The notes under the pieces are model-generated. The model ran no database searches. It saw only the letters and a list, made by a program, of their open reading frames with translations, and was not told the DNA's origin. Made by a program: the position numbers and the translations under genes. Of a stretch of 64,000 bases of DNA, positions 36,666-47,618 are shown piece by piece. Each line of letters opens with the position of its first letter. Positions within the stretch are counted from its first letter, which is position 1. Source of the stretch: Basidiobolus meristosporus CBS 931.73 (Eukaryota > Basidiobolomycota > Basidiobolomycetes > Basidiobolales > Basidiobolaceae); the NCBI GenBank assembly GCA_002104905.1, contig MCFE01000049.1, positions 1 to 64,000 of the forward strand. The letters run 5' to 3'.

Positions 36666-37740
36666 GTTTGAGTCAGGTCGAAAACGCTACTCTGCTAACA
36701 ATCAATTGAGTGAGAGTTTACATGTTGATATAGTATGTTTGATCGCACCTTAAACAAAACTGGGTGTTCTTGGGAAGTTACAATGCTAGCCAATGTCAAT
36801 TACGCACAACAGGTGACCAATGACGATCTCTGGTCGACATTTCCTTGCGATTTGTGGAAATGGCTGATGGTCAGTTTACTCTCAATTTAGTTCGAATATA
36901 CAGCAGCGTGAGGTGTAGCTTTCCTTCCGAACCCTTACCTAAATAGTCACAATACTAATCTCTGAAATCTTTAGATTGGGTAGTACATGACCATCAGTTT
37001 GACAAATATGAGTTCTACTAGAGTTGGCCTTGGTGCAAAGACACCATCACAATCTATTTCAGGCGGTGGTGCTTGTGGTGGGTTCTACAACGGAAAGGTG
37101 TGTAGGTGGATTGTGTTACAGTTGTGACACTATGCCTCATGAGACATTGATAGGATCCGGATGTTCGGAAACAGGTATAAGTCTTGCAGAAGAGCCCATT
37201 AATCAATGGTCTTGGCTGGTTAAAAGCTTTGTCATCCTCAAGGATCACTTGTGATATCAGCGTCTTGATACACAGTAGTGATATATTTGGTCATTTGTTC
37301 ATCCTGCTCCCATTTGCAGAGAGCTGCTCTTCCAGCTCGCGACTTTAAGCTTAGTCAACATACGATCACTGTTGTGGATGACTCGTAAAACTAATATATT
37401 TATAGACGTGACAAGATTCAGATCCGGCACAGTTAATCACCATCAACTTGGGTAGTGGCAGGAATTAGGCCAATTATGAGCTGACCACTATGTAGATGGT
37501 TCAATATTGGATGGATTTGATCACACCAAACAAGTCCCGTCCATTATTTATTGGTATTATTTCAGATTAACTCTTATACGACCCAAATTTGGCAGCATCC
37601 ATGATATCCACAAAAGCTAAATCGCTATTTATTGAAAGGGCATCCCAACGTGCTCTGGACTTTGAGATCAGTTCAAGCTCTTTTTGCAACACCGTTCTAA
37701 CGTTGGGCGTATCCTTCGGGCCTGTAGTAACTTCTTATTG
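36666..37740. other. Intergenic, nothing recognised
   Basis: A spacer between two divergent candidate genes, so it probably holds both promoters. A 76-codon plus ORF at 37024-37254 and its minus mirror show no motif. Confidence 0.4.
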
Positions 37741-38382
37741 ATGAGGATGAGAGGGATTAACAAAAGCTTTTACTTTCCCCTCTTTTTCCTTTCTTTACAA
37801 GTGGTTGCTCTAATAATTGTAACAGTATATTACTATCGACTCCTACCCAACACAGTTCCCCTACTTTACGACCACGGTGGAAAGGGGTTTGCTATACGCC
37901 CAAAGTATCTGTTTTTTTCGCTCCAACTACTGGTGTTTCTGGTGGTATGCGTGGTCTTGCTACTGCTGGCTGGTTTGAGCCTCTCGGTATTACCTATGAA
38001 ATGCCTTCGACCGTTTGTTAACATCGAAGGCTGTGTGGAGCATGAGAGAACTTTTCGTGAGTTTGGGTGTAAGTTCATATTGTGGTCCTGTGTATTTACC
38101 GCGCAATTTCTCATTGAAACGTATCTTGTGAACTTTGAGGTATAGCTGGTTTTCACCTGACTGCCACAACTCATGCTAACACTAACCCCCCTCTCTCTGT
38201 AGATGGCTCGCCGAAATTCGTGCGAAATATTTTACTGGTTCTGGATAGCAGTGGGTTTTTTTGCGGTTGAGATGATAGGGCTAATATTCTATCGGTACTA
38301 TCGACATTATTGCTTCGACCAAAAACACAAGGCACAGCAGGTGTTACACTTGCCCAATTATATGGACACGAGTAAAAAGTAA
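37741..38382 (+). CDS. Small multi-pass membrane protein, DUF1648-like
   Basis: Two exons (37741-38139 and 38203-38382) encode 192 residues; the splice is GTATAG...CTCTGTAG. I start at the ATG in MRMRGINKSF because the frame upstream has no ATG. Four hydrophobic helices are visible: LFFLSLQVVALIIVTVYYY, LFFSLQLLVFLVVCVVLLLL, FILWSCVFTAQFLIETYL, and IFYWFWIAVGFFAVEMIGL in exon 2. After helix 1, YYRLLPNTVPLLYDHGGKGF resembles the LPxxVPxHxDxxG loop of bacterial DUF1648 membrane proteins. The function is unknown. The gene structure looks good; the family link is weak inference. Confidence 0.65.
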
Positions 38383-40564
38383 TTCTACGCGAAAAGCAAC
38401 TCTGTATGGGCTTGCCCAGTCAGTCAACCCATGTATATAGGTAATCGCTGTACAATGACGAACATCGACCTCTTCGGAACGATATTGGAAAAAAACGGTG
38501 TGATGTCTTCTGGTGGCCGTCATTGCTGAGGTAATGGTTTGAATATATAAATAAAAATGATTTCGAAAATGATGAGCCATTGGGCAAAGCCCAACAACTT
38601 CTTTGGTTATACGATAAAGATGGAAATGATGAAGCATACTAATTCACGTTTTGTGCATCACAATTTACTAAACCTGTCGAGCTATCAGTGTCACATTAAG
38701 GATCTTTATTAGGTTAGTTGCTGTGATTACGAATGGAATCAAACACGTTTATCCTTGATAAGGTGATGGTAAAAAGTCACTCAGATTTGGATTCTTAGAC
38801 TCGCGTATACCTCGTTCATCCAAAAGACACGGCTGGCTTACATTAAAATCCGACACAGGTTACATTGCTAGTGTGTCACCAGGTATTCAATGAGAGGTTG
38901 ATGGCTGTCTTTGCTTGATATATATGCACTATATTTACTAATCCCATTGTACCTCCTAGAGCATTTTAACAAGAACTCAAACTGAATCTAGCTTTATTGG
39001 ACAGTTTATTATTTGTGTAGATAGAGCCAAGAGGATTGGCTCCGCAATGTTCCTTGCAAGGTGACAGCGATAACATAAAACATCAGCCCGAAGTCCCAGC
39101 TGGCCCGCCAAAAATACCCTTCACGATATTCTCAATCTTTCCTATAATCGTATTATCAGACGAATTTTGCTCGCTGGTGGCAGAAGTTGAGTTTCCTTGA
39201 GTAGTTGCAGAGGGAGAGGAGCCCATGACCGATGATGATTGCTTATCATTCCCTATACCATGGGCATGTTTTGATTCGTGGCGTCCTTCGTGTTGTTCCA
39301 TTAGAGACGGGTTAATAGTATGAGGAATATTCGACACCAATTCGGTGATTGTGGTAAATTTATAGTGTTCAGGAACACTCACTCAGCTTAATTCATGATC
39401 AATTTTTGCCAAACAGCTGACCTACAAAAGACGTCGAGTATTTTCCACCCTCTTTATTTGCTGTAAACTGGCCAACAACCGTGCTTCTTGTAAGGATGAC
39501 TCAGTAATTGGATACCCGTAACACCGATATCAAGGACTCCAACCTTCCGATCTTACCATTTGTTGTAGAGAAGTGACATCACCCTTCGCACAGGTATATG
39601 AGCTTCATAAATGGGTCGCTTCTGATGTTGACGTTCTATTTAACCTTAATTGTGCAGCCAATAATTATGTCTATCTCTGAATCATGGCCTGCCTGACATC
39701 TGATTTGTGAAAGTATTGTAATTACCTCCTACAATAGGATCAATGACTTGGACAAGGGATCCTGGGCTATCCAATGCAAGTTACCACATAGAAACTCCAT
39801 TACGGCATAAAGCGCAGGTGGTTAGGTGGTTCAACACACGCTCCACCTAATGCCTGATGATCCTGGTAGCTTGGCGGTTCGGTAGCACTCCTGGGTTGAC
39901 CATTATGATGTGTCTTAAATACCTGGGACGCCTAAACACGCATCATAATTATATCTATTGTTCCCCCTATCAGCATAGTCATTTAGCTAGCTTTGCGGAA
40001 CACACGATTCTTTGTAGAAGGAAGTTGGACGATAGATCACCCACAACAATCACGGTGAAGCACTGCCAGTTTGAATAGAAGTGTGTTTCGCATTAACGGT
40101 GCTCGACTACCGCTGTGAATTCGAAGATGCTGTAATAGCAGCACGTCCGAAATACAGCCAACTCTACTTCCATGGAAGCAGTGAAATTTGCCCTAGAGTG
40201 TAAACGGCAAGGCATATGCAACACCCTTCCCGGCTAGCCATCTGAGCTTGGCCACTCTTTCATCAGCAATCTATCAACTTGACTCGTGCTTTATCCTGCA
40301 ATTGAAACATACTGATCCTCACGATATTGTGATTTACTGATGCTGTGGGTCAACCAAATTCAAAAATAGCATTTTGATCCTAACAACAATTGGACGAGCA
40401 TGATCGGCTAGAGGTAGTGAAACGAGGGGCATGGTACCCTTTCCATGAGGGGTGGCAACGTCGTTCCACACACGCCGAGGAGTTAATCGCGGTATGCTAG
40501 CCATTTATGAAAGTTGTTAAGCAATTCACTGCAACATTATCAGCCAGTACATGTCGAATGAGGT
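38383..40564. other. Gene-poor stretch with a subtilase-like relic
   Basis: About 2.2 kb. A minus-strand 99-codon open frame (39083-39382), Ser/Asn/Gly-rich with an EHYKFTTITELVSNIPHTIN start, begins with GTG directly after a stop; its first ATG leaves only ~73 codons, so it is not called. The likely subtilase remnant at 39430-39650 is listed separately. The rest shows nothing. Confidence 0.4.
39430..39650 (-). pseudogene. Subtilisin-like (S8) protease relic
   Basis: On minus, fragments in changing frames resemble the start of a fungal S8 catalytic domain: GDVTSLQQMVRSEG, then RKVGVLDIGVTGIQLLSHP where VGVIDTGVDYTHP is usual (the catalytic Asp region reads LDIG), then KEGGKYSTSFVGQ near the expected KVxxGxDFVGD. 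Stops and frame changes separate them, and no downstream His or Ser motif follows. A decayed gene fits, but the similarity is short and was judged by eye. Confidence 0.3.
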
Positions 40565-41488
40565 TTAGTGAAACCAGAGGAATACTAGGAGGAGCATGAT
40601 GCCGAGGCTCGGGTTTCCCTTCAACTTTGCTGATTTGGAAAGTAGAGTCCCTTTCGGTATACCCGTAGTGCGTGATATCCAACTAAGGTGATATTGCAAA
40701 TTTACAAATGTGTAATATTCTTCATTGAGGAGAGATATGCCTGCTATGAGCCCATAGACACTAGTTTGACCGTTCGATTTACGCCGATACAACGGTCCGC
40801 CGGAGTCACCATCACCTGTACTCTGGGACATGTCCACTGTTCCACATATCATAGGGCTATCTCGAATTTCAATCTCCCTCCAGTGAAGCAATCGACAGGT
40901 GTCTGGCTCTTGGACCGTAACTGTTAATGAGGAAAAGAGCTCCTCGTCGCTCAAACCTGTGGCCTCCAGCATTTCTTGTGCCATAAGATTGCTGTTGCCT
41001 ATGGTCGCAAAAAGCGACGTCTGGGTTTGATTTACTTTATGCTCCAACTCTATCAAAAGAATATTGCTCTATTTTATGTTAGGATTGAATAAGTGCACCT
41101 TGTAGTGAGGTTACTATCTTACCAATTTCTGCTCCCCAATCAATGCTGAATACCTTGGAACAACTCTTTTTACCGGGATATTCTCATACGATGCGCCCCC
41201 GCTGGCGTAGACCCGTACTTTCGAAACATTGGATTTTGATATCGCAGTTACCGTATCATTTTCGGCGGAAGTCTGTAAGCAAAACTGGGTGGACAAAACC
41301 CAAGTGTCGCTGAGCAGGACTCCACTACAGTAAGCATCACTTGTGTCATGTATCGAGACAAGGTACGGTACTTCATCAAATCCCCTAGGTCTGCCATTTT
41401 CAATATATTGTAAAGGACTGAGTTCAGTATGAACTAAAGGGCAAGCCACCAAGGAACAAAACGCTCCAACCAACAAAGCTCCTCTCAT
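40565..41488 (-). CDS. Trypsin-fold (S1) protease homologue, catalytic His and Asp lost
   Basis: Two exons (41123-41488 and 40565-41068, intron GTAAGA...AAAATAG) give 289 residues. A signal peptide (ALLVGAFCSLVACPLVHT) leads an S1 chymotrypsin-like domain. The His box, normally WVLTAAHC, reads WVLSTQFC; the Asp box, normally NDIALL, reads SNILLIEL across the splice; the Ser box GDSGGPL is intact. The oxyanion Gly is kept, but the 189-191 positions (Ser-Thr-Gly) and the Cys191 bridge are not trypsin-like. The C-terminal hydrophobic tail (LGIMLLLVFLWFH) after a small-residue region suggests GPI anchoring. The frame is otherwise open and correctly spliced, so this looks like a maintained non-catalytic homologue. 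Confidence 0.85.
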
Positions 41489-43819
41489 CTTTGATCGCTT
41501 ATGGGACTAGTCGTTGTGAAGATCGTCTATTTATATGCCGAAGCGACATTCGATAATTCCCAGTGTAGGCTTGGATGTATCTAGGCACTTATATGCTTTG
41601 GATAAAACCATTGTAAATACGATCGCAGACTCCGTATTCAATGTATGAGATTGAGAAAAGATACTATAAAGCTGCAGCTACCTGACAACAACCTGCTCCC
41701 TTAAGACCAAATGCAACATTTTCTTGTGGCTGAAATACGCCAGTGCATTTTTTCCTTTCACATTGGTTTCTGACAGGTATGAACCTGTTGGATTAGCGAG
41801 AACCCGATTATGTTCCAAAATCACTAAGACTTATGAGGAGGTGGCCCTCCCTGTTTAGCGAAAGTGTGTATATCTTGAGCATATATCAGTCAATCTGTTC
41901 CATAATCAGGTGCTGGGCTGAGGTCATGTAAATTAAACGAGAAATCTATTGAAGTCCGAGCTACAAATCTCGTTTAAAGATTACTTCACGACAATTAACT
42001 ATAGAACTGAAGTGGCGACAAATGGACCATCTTTTCCAGCGAAGAATTTTTGGGGCAGCGAATTCCAGCGATTTGCTTGGAGACTGTCCATCTCGAGAGC
42101 ATTCACAAATAGCAGTGTAGGCTGCACGAGCTTACGTTTCCGGAAATTAGGACATTTATTCACTACAATCGCATTGCCCAAGGTCACAGAAGGGCAGCAG
42201 CCAGATGGTACAACAAAACTAGAACTACAGCTGTGAATCAAAGGCTTGCAATAGTTATGCCTAAGCACCTACTAATGCAACGATACTCAACCCAAATGAA
42301 TAGTGCATTGAGCACTCTGAGATAACTTTAGCTTAAGTGAAAAGTGAAAGACATCCAACTCATCAAGTGGTGGGCTGAGCCGGGTCATACTGAGAAAATC
42401 CACTCAATGCCAAAGCAGATGACTATCTCGCATTGTACGATACATGTACTTTAATTGGACATCTCCGTAGTAGCGTATTAAGCATGTATGACCTGTTTTC
42501 TATGAAATACCGGTTATCATATATTCATTGCATTGTTCATCTTGACAAATGATTTGGTTGACTTCATTCGTGATTGAATGGATAATAGGCATTTGTTGAC
42601 TTGGCGAGTCAAATAACACGGATAAATTGTACCCCCAACGATCTCGGCCTCTGCCTTAAAGCTCCAAGGGACAGTGGAAAGATCCTTGGCAGGCGGTAAA
42701 CCCTTATAGAGCACTTCTCGAAAATATTCAGCAACTGCCAGCCACCATCAAGTCATTACCAGGGAAACATTAGTCATAGATACGTCATTGCTAAAGGGGA
42801 GACAAGGAACCCATGCAGCAACGCGTTCGCAATATTGATCCAACATCGGCTGCATGAAGAAATCAACGCCCAATCAATGGTTGAATACCACGGTATTTGC
42901 TGGAATACCTCCAGCTCCACCAACCAGTGTCATCATTCCATAATCGCGGTATGGAATTAGACACATGGTCCATATTACACTGATGTCACACGAGGAACTT
43001 GGAGATGCCTACTATATCCAATGATCAACCGTCCAAAATATATATGACATTTTGTGGTAGCCTCAAAACAATGCTTCGTCAATGCTGCCCAAAATATATG
43101 GAAATGTATAAGGATTCTATTACAGGTTTCGTCCGAAAACAATCATTGGAGGTAGAGTTATTTATATACATTATCAATAGATAGTTCTAGAGTGTCTTAT
43201 CAGCGATATCTCGCCCCCTCACCCCAAATCCCAATCTTGAGGTGTCAATCAATTGCTGCCAATCAGGTACCCAAGCAATAAAACAAATACTGGGTGAGGG
43301 TCGAACTTGGCTTGGAAATTTCCTACCGATTTTCGTAGTCTCGAATTGGAGGGTGGCTCAATGCTAGTAAATGCCCTTGGGTATAATCTATGATTCAGAT
43401 TCCCATTCTGCAACACAAACAAATGTCGAATTTCCCGGTTTGGTGCATTTTGATTATTATAATTCTTCCTTAATGCCCGTTTGGAATCGATTTTTTCTTA
43501 GACTTACCTTATATGTACCATCCTAAATATAGTCCCCAATTTATTTCTGCTCGGCTCCCACCTACTGATGTACCCCTTACTAACATGGCCCCCACCTTAA
43601 TCTTGCCTAAAGATTTACTTTATTTCTTTAGCTCTTCTTCCCACTGTGCTGCTATTGTATTTTTTTGGTGAAGCTTTTTCCATCTCACATAGCTGTTCCT
43701 CTTCATACTTATTCTGCCTCTGACACTCTCCTCTGCAATCACATATAATAGTGCCTCATATTACATAAAACTTAATACCAAGCTCCTCTCCGTCGTTAGA
43801 ATCCCCTAAGAATCGAAGT
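41489..43819. other. Long intergenic region with protein-like remnants
   Basis: About 2.3 kb between the protease homologue and RHO1, divergent, so both promoters lie here. Around 42,514-43,000 the minus strand has protein-like fragments in several frames (see findings). C/T-rich sequence at 43,500-43,800 is probably the RHO1 promoter and 5' UTR. Confidence 0.4.
42514..42960 (-). pseudogene. Protein-like remnant, family unknown
   Basis: Read on minus, several fragments look like real protein: YRDYGMMTLVGGAGGIPANT, then QYCERVAAWVPCLPF, then AEYFREVLYKGLPPAKDL followed by AEIVGGTIYPCYLTRQVNKC, with a stop at the end. They lie in different frames and only one junction has intron-like ends. I do not recognise the family. 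A decayed enzyme gene is the simplest reading. Confidence 0.25.
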
Positions 43820-44583
43820 ATGTCCGAAATTCGTCGCAAATTAGTTATTGTTGGTGATGGCGCCTGTGGTAAAACCTGTCTTTTGATCGTCTTCTCCAAA
43901 GGAACATTCCCTGAAGTAATTCCTTTGACTTGTTCATCCCTTGTGTCTTTAATCTCATCCCTTACTCCTATGTAGGTCTACGTCCCAACTGTGTTTGAAA
44001 ATTACGTAGCCGATGTCGAGGTTGATGGCAAAAGAGTCGAGTTAGCTCTATGGGATACTGCTGGACAAGAGGATTACGATCGTCTCCGTCCACTTTCTTA
44101 CCCCGACTCCCACGTCATCTTGATCTGTTTCTCGGTTGATTCTCCTGATTCTCTAGAAAACGTACAAGAGAAGGTAATTTTCCACAGGGTTTATCTGACA
44201 TCAGCTTTGTTTTAATCATCCTTTGGTTTATTAGTGGATTTCTGAGGTTCTTCACTTTTGCGCTGGCCTTCCCATTATCCTCGTTGGATGCAAAAAGGAC
44301 TTGCGCAACGACCCCAGAACTATCGAAGAGCTTAGAAAGCAAGGTCAATCCCCTGTTTCCCAAGATCAGGTTTGTTGCACTCGACTGTCTTCTGTAGTTG
44401 GAACGGTTTTTAATAGTGATACTTTTCTAGGCTTCCGCAGTCGCCAACAAAATCGGTGCCTATAAATACTTGGAGTGTTCTGCTAAGGAAAATGACGGAG
44501 TTCGCCAAGTGTTTGAACACGCTACACGTGCTGCCTTACTTACCAAGACAAAGCAGAAGAAGAAGGGATGTTTGGTCCTGTAA
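43820..44583 (+). CDS. RHO1: Rho1-type small GTPase
   Basis: Four exons (43820-43915, 43976-44173, 44235-44369, 44431-44583) give 193 residues. G1 is [11 protein letters not shown], the effector loop has [15 protein letters not shown]3 is [18 protein letters not shown]4 reads CKKDLRND where most Rho proteins have the TKxD-type box, and G5 is ECSAKEN. A lysine run precedes the CaaX box CLVL; the final Leu predicts geranylgeranylation and membrane attachment. Rho1 activates glucan synthase, protein kinase C and formins at growth sites. The sequence is close to fungal Rho1 throughout. Confidence 0.95.
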
Positions 44584-45170
44584 TACGTCGTTCCATTATT
44601 ACTCCCATTTCGACTCATTTACGCCCCTAATGAACTAGTCAAACATGTTCTCAACCACTGTAGCGTCCTAGTTGATCACGACTAGATATTTTACACTTTT
44701 AATATACTCTCCCAAGATTCTAAAAACATCGTCAGAATATACTCTTGACCGATTGTTCTTGTTGGTCAGGTGGAGTGGGTTGGCTTCACTCAATTCCGAA
44801 AGGAGCAATGTTTGAAATCGTGGTGAACGATTGCATTGGGTGACCGTTGGGTATTTTGAGATGGATAATCGTCTAGAGAAAATTGACTGGAGATAATCAG
44901 AGGCTTCGCCTTGAATATCTCACGCTCTGTACGATTATCTATACAAATGGCAATTGCTTTTCATCGGGATCTTAGATGCAAGTTACACACTTGGGTGAGA
45001 AAGCAGAGTTACCTCAAATAGTTTCATCAATAATCTCTCGCAAATAAGGTTTAGTAAAATTCCCACTAAAAAGAGTAAGATATCCTAGATACATCAGGAA
45101 TTTGGGAAATTTTTGAGCTGTTGGAAAATATTCTTCTCGCATTCACCAGTAGACGACAGTCTGGAACGAA
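44584..45170. other. Spacer between RHO1 and the lipoate ligase
   Basis: Contains the RHO1 3' UTR region and the upstream region of the next gene. No further gene visible. Confidence 0.45.
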
Positions 45171-46890
45171 ATGAACAGCTTGCTGAACGCCCGGGTTTCT
45201 CTTGGTAGGTTGGGACTTGCTTCCACCAAACGTGCTGTAAGGCAAAAGCACAAGGTACTTCTCGGGGAATTCTTCATACTTGTCTACACCACGCTCACGC
45301 TCATTCCTGCAACTTGCTCAAGTTGGCCTTGTACACTTCAAGACTGAACGACACAAAGACAAACCTGGCTTTTGAAGAATGGTTTGTCTATTTTTTGGTA
45401 CCGTTTTGCGTATAGCAAGATCAAGTATGAACCTTTCTATGGGTAAAAGGTTATTTAGAGATACCGATCCGGAGATGTACATCCTTTATTTGTGGAGGAA
45501 TCGTAGTTGCGTGGTTATTGGCAGAAATCAAGTAGGTGCCTATCTCATCAGTTTTCCTGCTGGCAGAGAAGTAACAATTGAACATTCCAGAATCCTTGGA
45601 AAGAATGTAACATCCCGTTAATGCGAGAATTGGGGATCCCTTTAATCAGGAGACAAAGTGGCGGAGGCGCTGTATATCAGGTATGGATTTTCTTCGCTGA
45701 CAATGTGACGTTACTGCTCACACTTCCATACTAAATAGGATATGGGGAATTCTTGCTATACTATATTGATGCCTAAGGAAGTCTTCAACAGAAGAACCAG
45801 CGCGGAACTGGTGACCAGAGCTTTGCTGGACTGTGATATCCCAGCATATGTTAATGAGAGAAGCGATATTACTGTGGACGGGTTCAAAATATCCTTTTCT
45901 ATGATCTTGTGGTCATTCATTCTATACCGAGTTTCATCCATATCCTTTAACTCTCTCTTAACGTTTCCGGGTCCGCGTATAAACTTACCAACCGCAGGGC
46001 GTACCACCACGGAACTATGCTCATTGACACCGAGCTTTCGAATCTGTCAGGATGTCTCCGGAGCAACAAGGTAAATCCGGACTGAGCCGCTATGCATATG
46101 ACCGAATCGCCAAATTGCTTACCGCGTCGAACAGGAGTATATGACTACCAAGGGTGTGGAAAGCGTACGGTCGAAAGTGACCAATTTGCGACCATATTCG
46201 TATACAATTGATCATCAGATGTTTAGCGAAGCGGTGGCTAAAGAATTCTGTAATCACTACGGAGTGGAAAAGCTGGAGGTTCGTTTTGATCCAAATGCCA
46301 GCTTATTGAAGAGTTGATTCTTATGCCAGTTTGACAGCCTACCATCATGGACGATGACTTTATTCGGAAGCATCCAAAGATCCAAGAGTACAAGAATAAT
46401 ATCGATGTAATGGCTCTGAGTCGTGGAGGTTCTTTTGCTAGTTTAATCTAACCTTTAATGTTGTTTTTGCTTAAGACCTGGGAATGGATATATGGGCAAA
46501 CCCCCGAGTTCACTGTCGATACCACTCATGTGATTCACCAAGAGAAAGTGGTACCGTATATGCTCTAAGCATATGCTTGGGTGTTTTCGTAACTAACTTC
46601 AATGACATTATAGAAATTGTTCCTTCGCTCCAAAGGTGGCCTCATCCTCGATGCACAAATTACACAACCTGTCAATAGAGCTTACGTCGATGCCATGTGC
46701 AATTCACTCAAAGGTAATATGGGTTTGCTGGAGAATCGGCATACGGTGTTATGCTAACCAAGAATATATAGGTGCCCGCTATGAACCACAGAGTATAGCG
46801 GCTGCATTTGCCAGAATATCTGGTGAAGTTCCATTAGAGGACTACGAATTTGCTGTCCAGTTACACAATTGGCTAAAGCAGATATTATGA
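45171..46890 (+). CDS. AIM22: Lipoate-protein ligase, probably mitochondrial
   Basis: A many-exon gene matching LplA. Recognisable blocks in order: [24 protein letters not shown] joined to [39 protein letters not shown] joined to [55 protein letters not shown] and [15 protein letters not shown]. The ligase attaches lipoate to dehydrogenase complexes and the glycine cleavage H protein. The join DGFK-VSGSAYK needs removal of 45889-45962, whose ends are AT and AC (U12-type). The first exon is least sure: an ATG at 45171 reading [10 protein letters not shown] could supply a presequence, joined by a short intron to the conserved [11 protein letters not shown]. Confidence 0.88.
45889..45962 (+). 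other. U12-type AT-AC intron in the lipoate ligase gene
   Basis: This 74-nt intron starts ATATCCTTT, the full U12 donor consensus, has TCCTTTAAC (close to the TTCCTTAAC branch site) 12 nt before the end, and ends in TTAAC. No GT-AG pair restores the frame; removing exactly these bases rebuilds the conserved K-V-S-G-S-A-Y-K lipoate ligase motif. Confidence 0.85.
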
Positions 46891-47618
46891 TCATCTCTGC
46901 ATTAGAAATCATTCCGTTCCCAACCTTTCCTCATAGATTTACATCATCTACGCAAGAAAATCCATTTTTTCACACACTCTGGCTAAAGGTTTACCCACCC
47001 TTTTGAGCCCAACATATACCCAAGTGTTTCAAGAAAAGTCTCAAGAGCATGCATAGCTAATAAACCTGTTGACTCGGTTAATGGAGAAAGGGGCCCCAAA
47101 TGTGTGACTGCCTCCTAGTGAGCTATGTAGACTAGCGATAATGGAGATCTTGAATTTATTAGCTGAATACCGGAATGAGATGCAGATTAAGCATCAACGT
47201 GTTGACCTGTGCTTTAATATAGTTGATCTGTATTACAATCCTCTCATGTCTAGCTTTAAACCTTCGAGGTTTATCAAAGTCACTCAATGTCGTAGCTGGG
47301 CTACGTTTTGATTCTTTGTTTCGTGGCGGAAGTGCAAGAGCGTACTCTGTACTACTAGGATTATTGCTTAGTCAAGAGTAATCCTTGGATACCTGCACCT
47401 ATCGGCCGTGGCTAATTCATGCATCCACTACCATGACTAAGTCGAATTAAGAATGTGGGATTTGTAATTCCGTCATTTCGTCATGTGATATGTGCCTTGA
47501 GTATTCCTCCTGGAAAGGTATCCAGTATGATTGCTATAAAAATTAACCTTCACCTGGTTATGCAATCCATTCATTCTGGTAGCCATATTCGTAGCTATCT
47601 ATAACCAATTGTTCACAT
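46891..47618. other. Spacer before FOX2
   Basis: No gene recognised. It contains the FOX2 promoter. AT-rich with short ORFs only. Confidence 0.45.

Noticed and set aside
39083-39382. 99-codon Ser-rich minus ORF
   Set aside because: It begins with GTG right after a stop and its first ATG leaves a short low-complexity frame; not enough to call.
45379-45621. 80-codon ATG-led ORF as start of the lipoate ligase
   Set aside because: Its first part is intron; conserved residues (TNLAFEEW) lie upstream and join after a splice, so this ATG is not the start.
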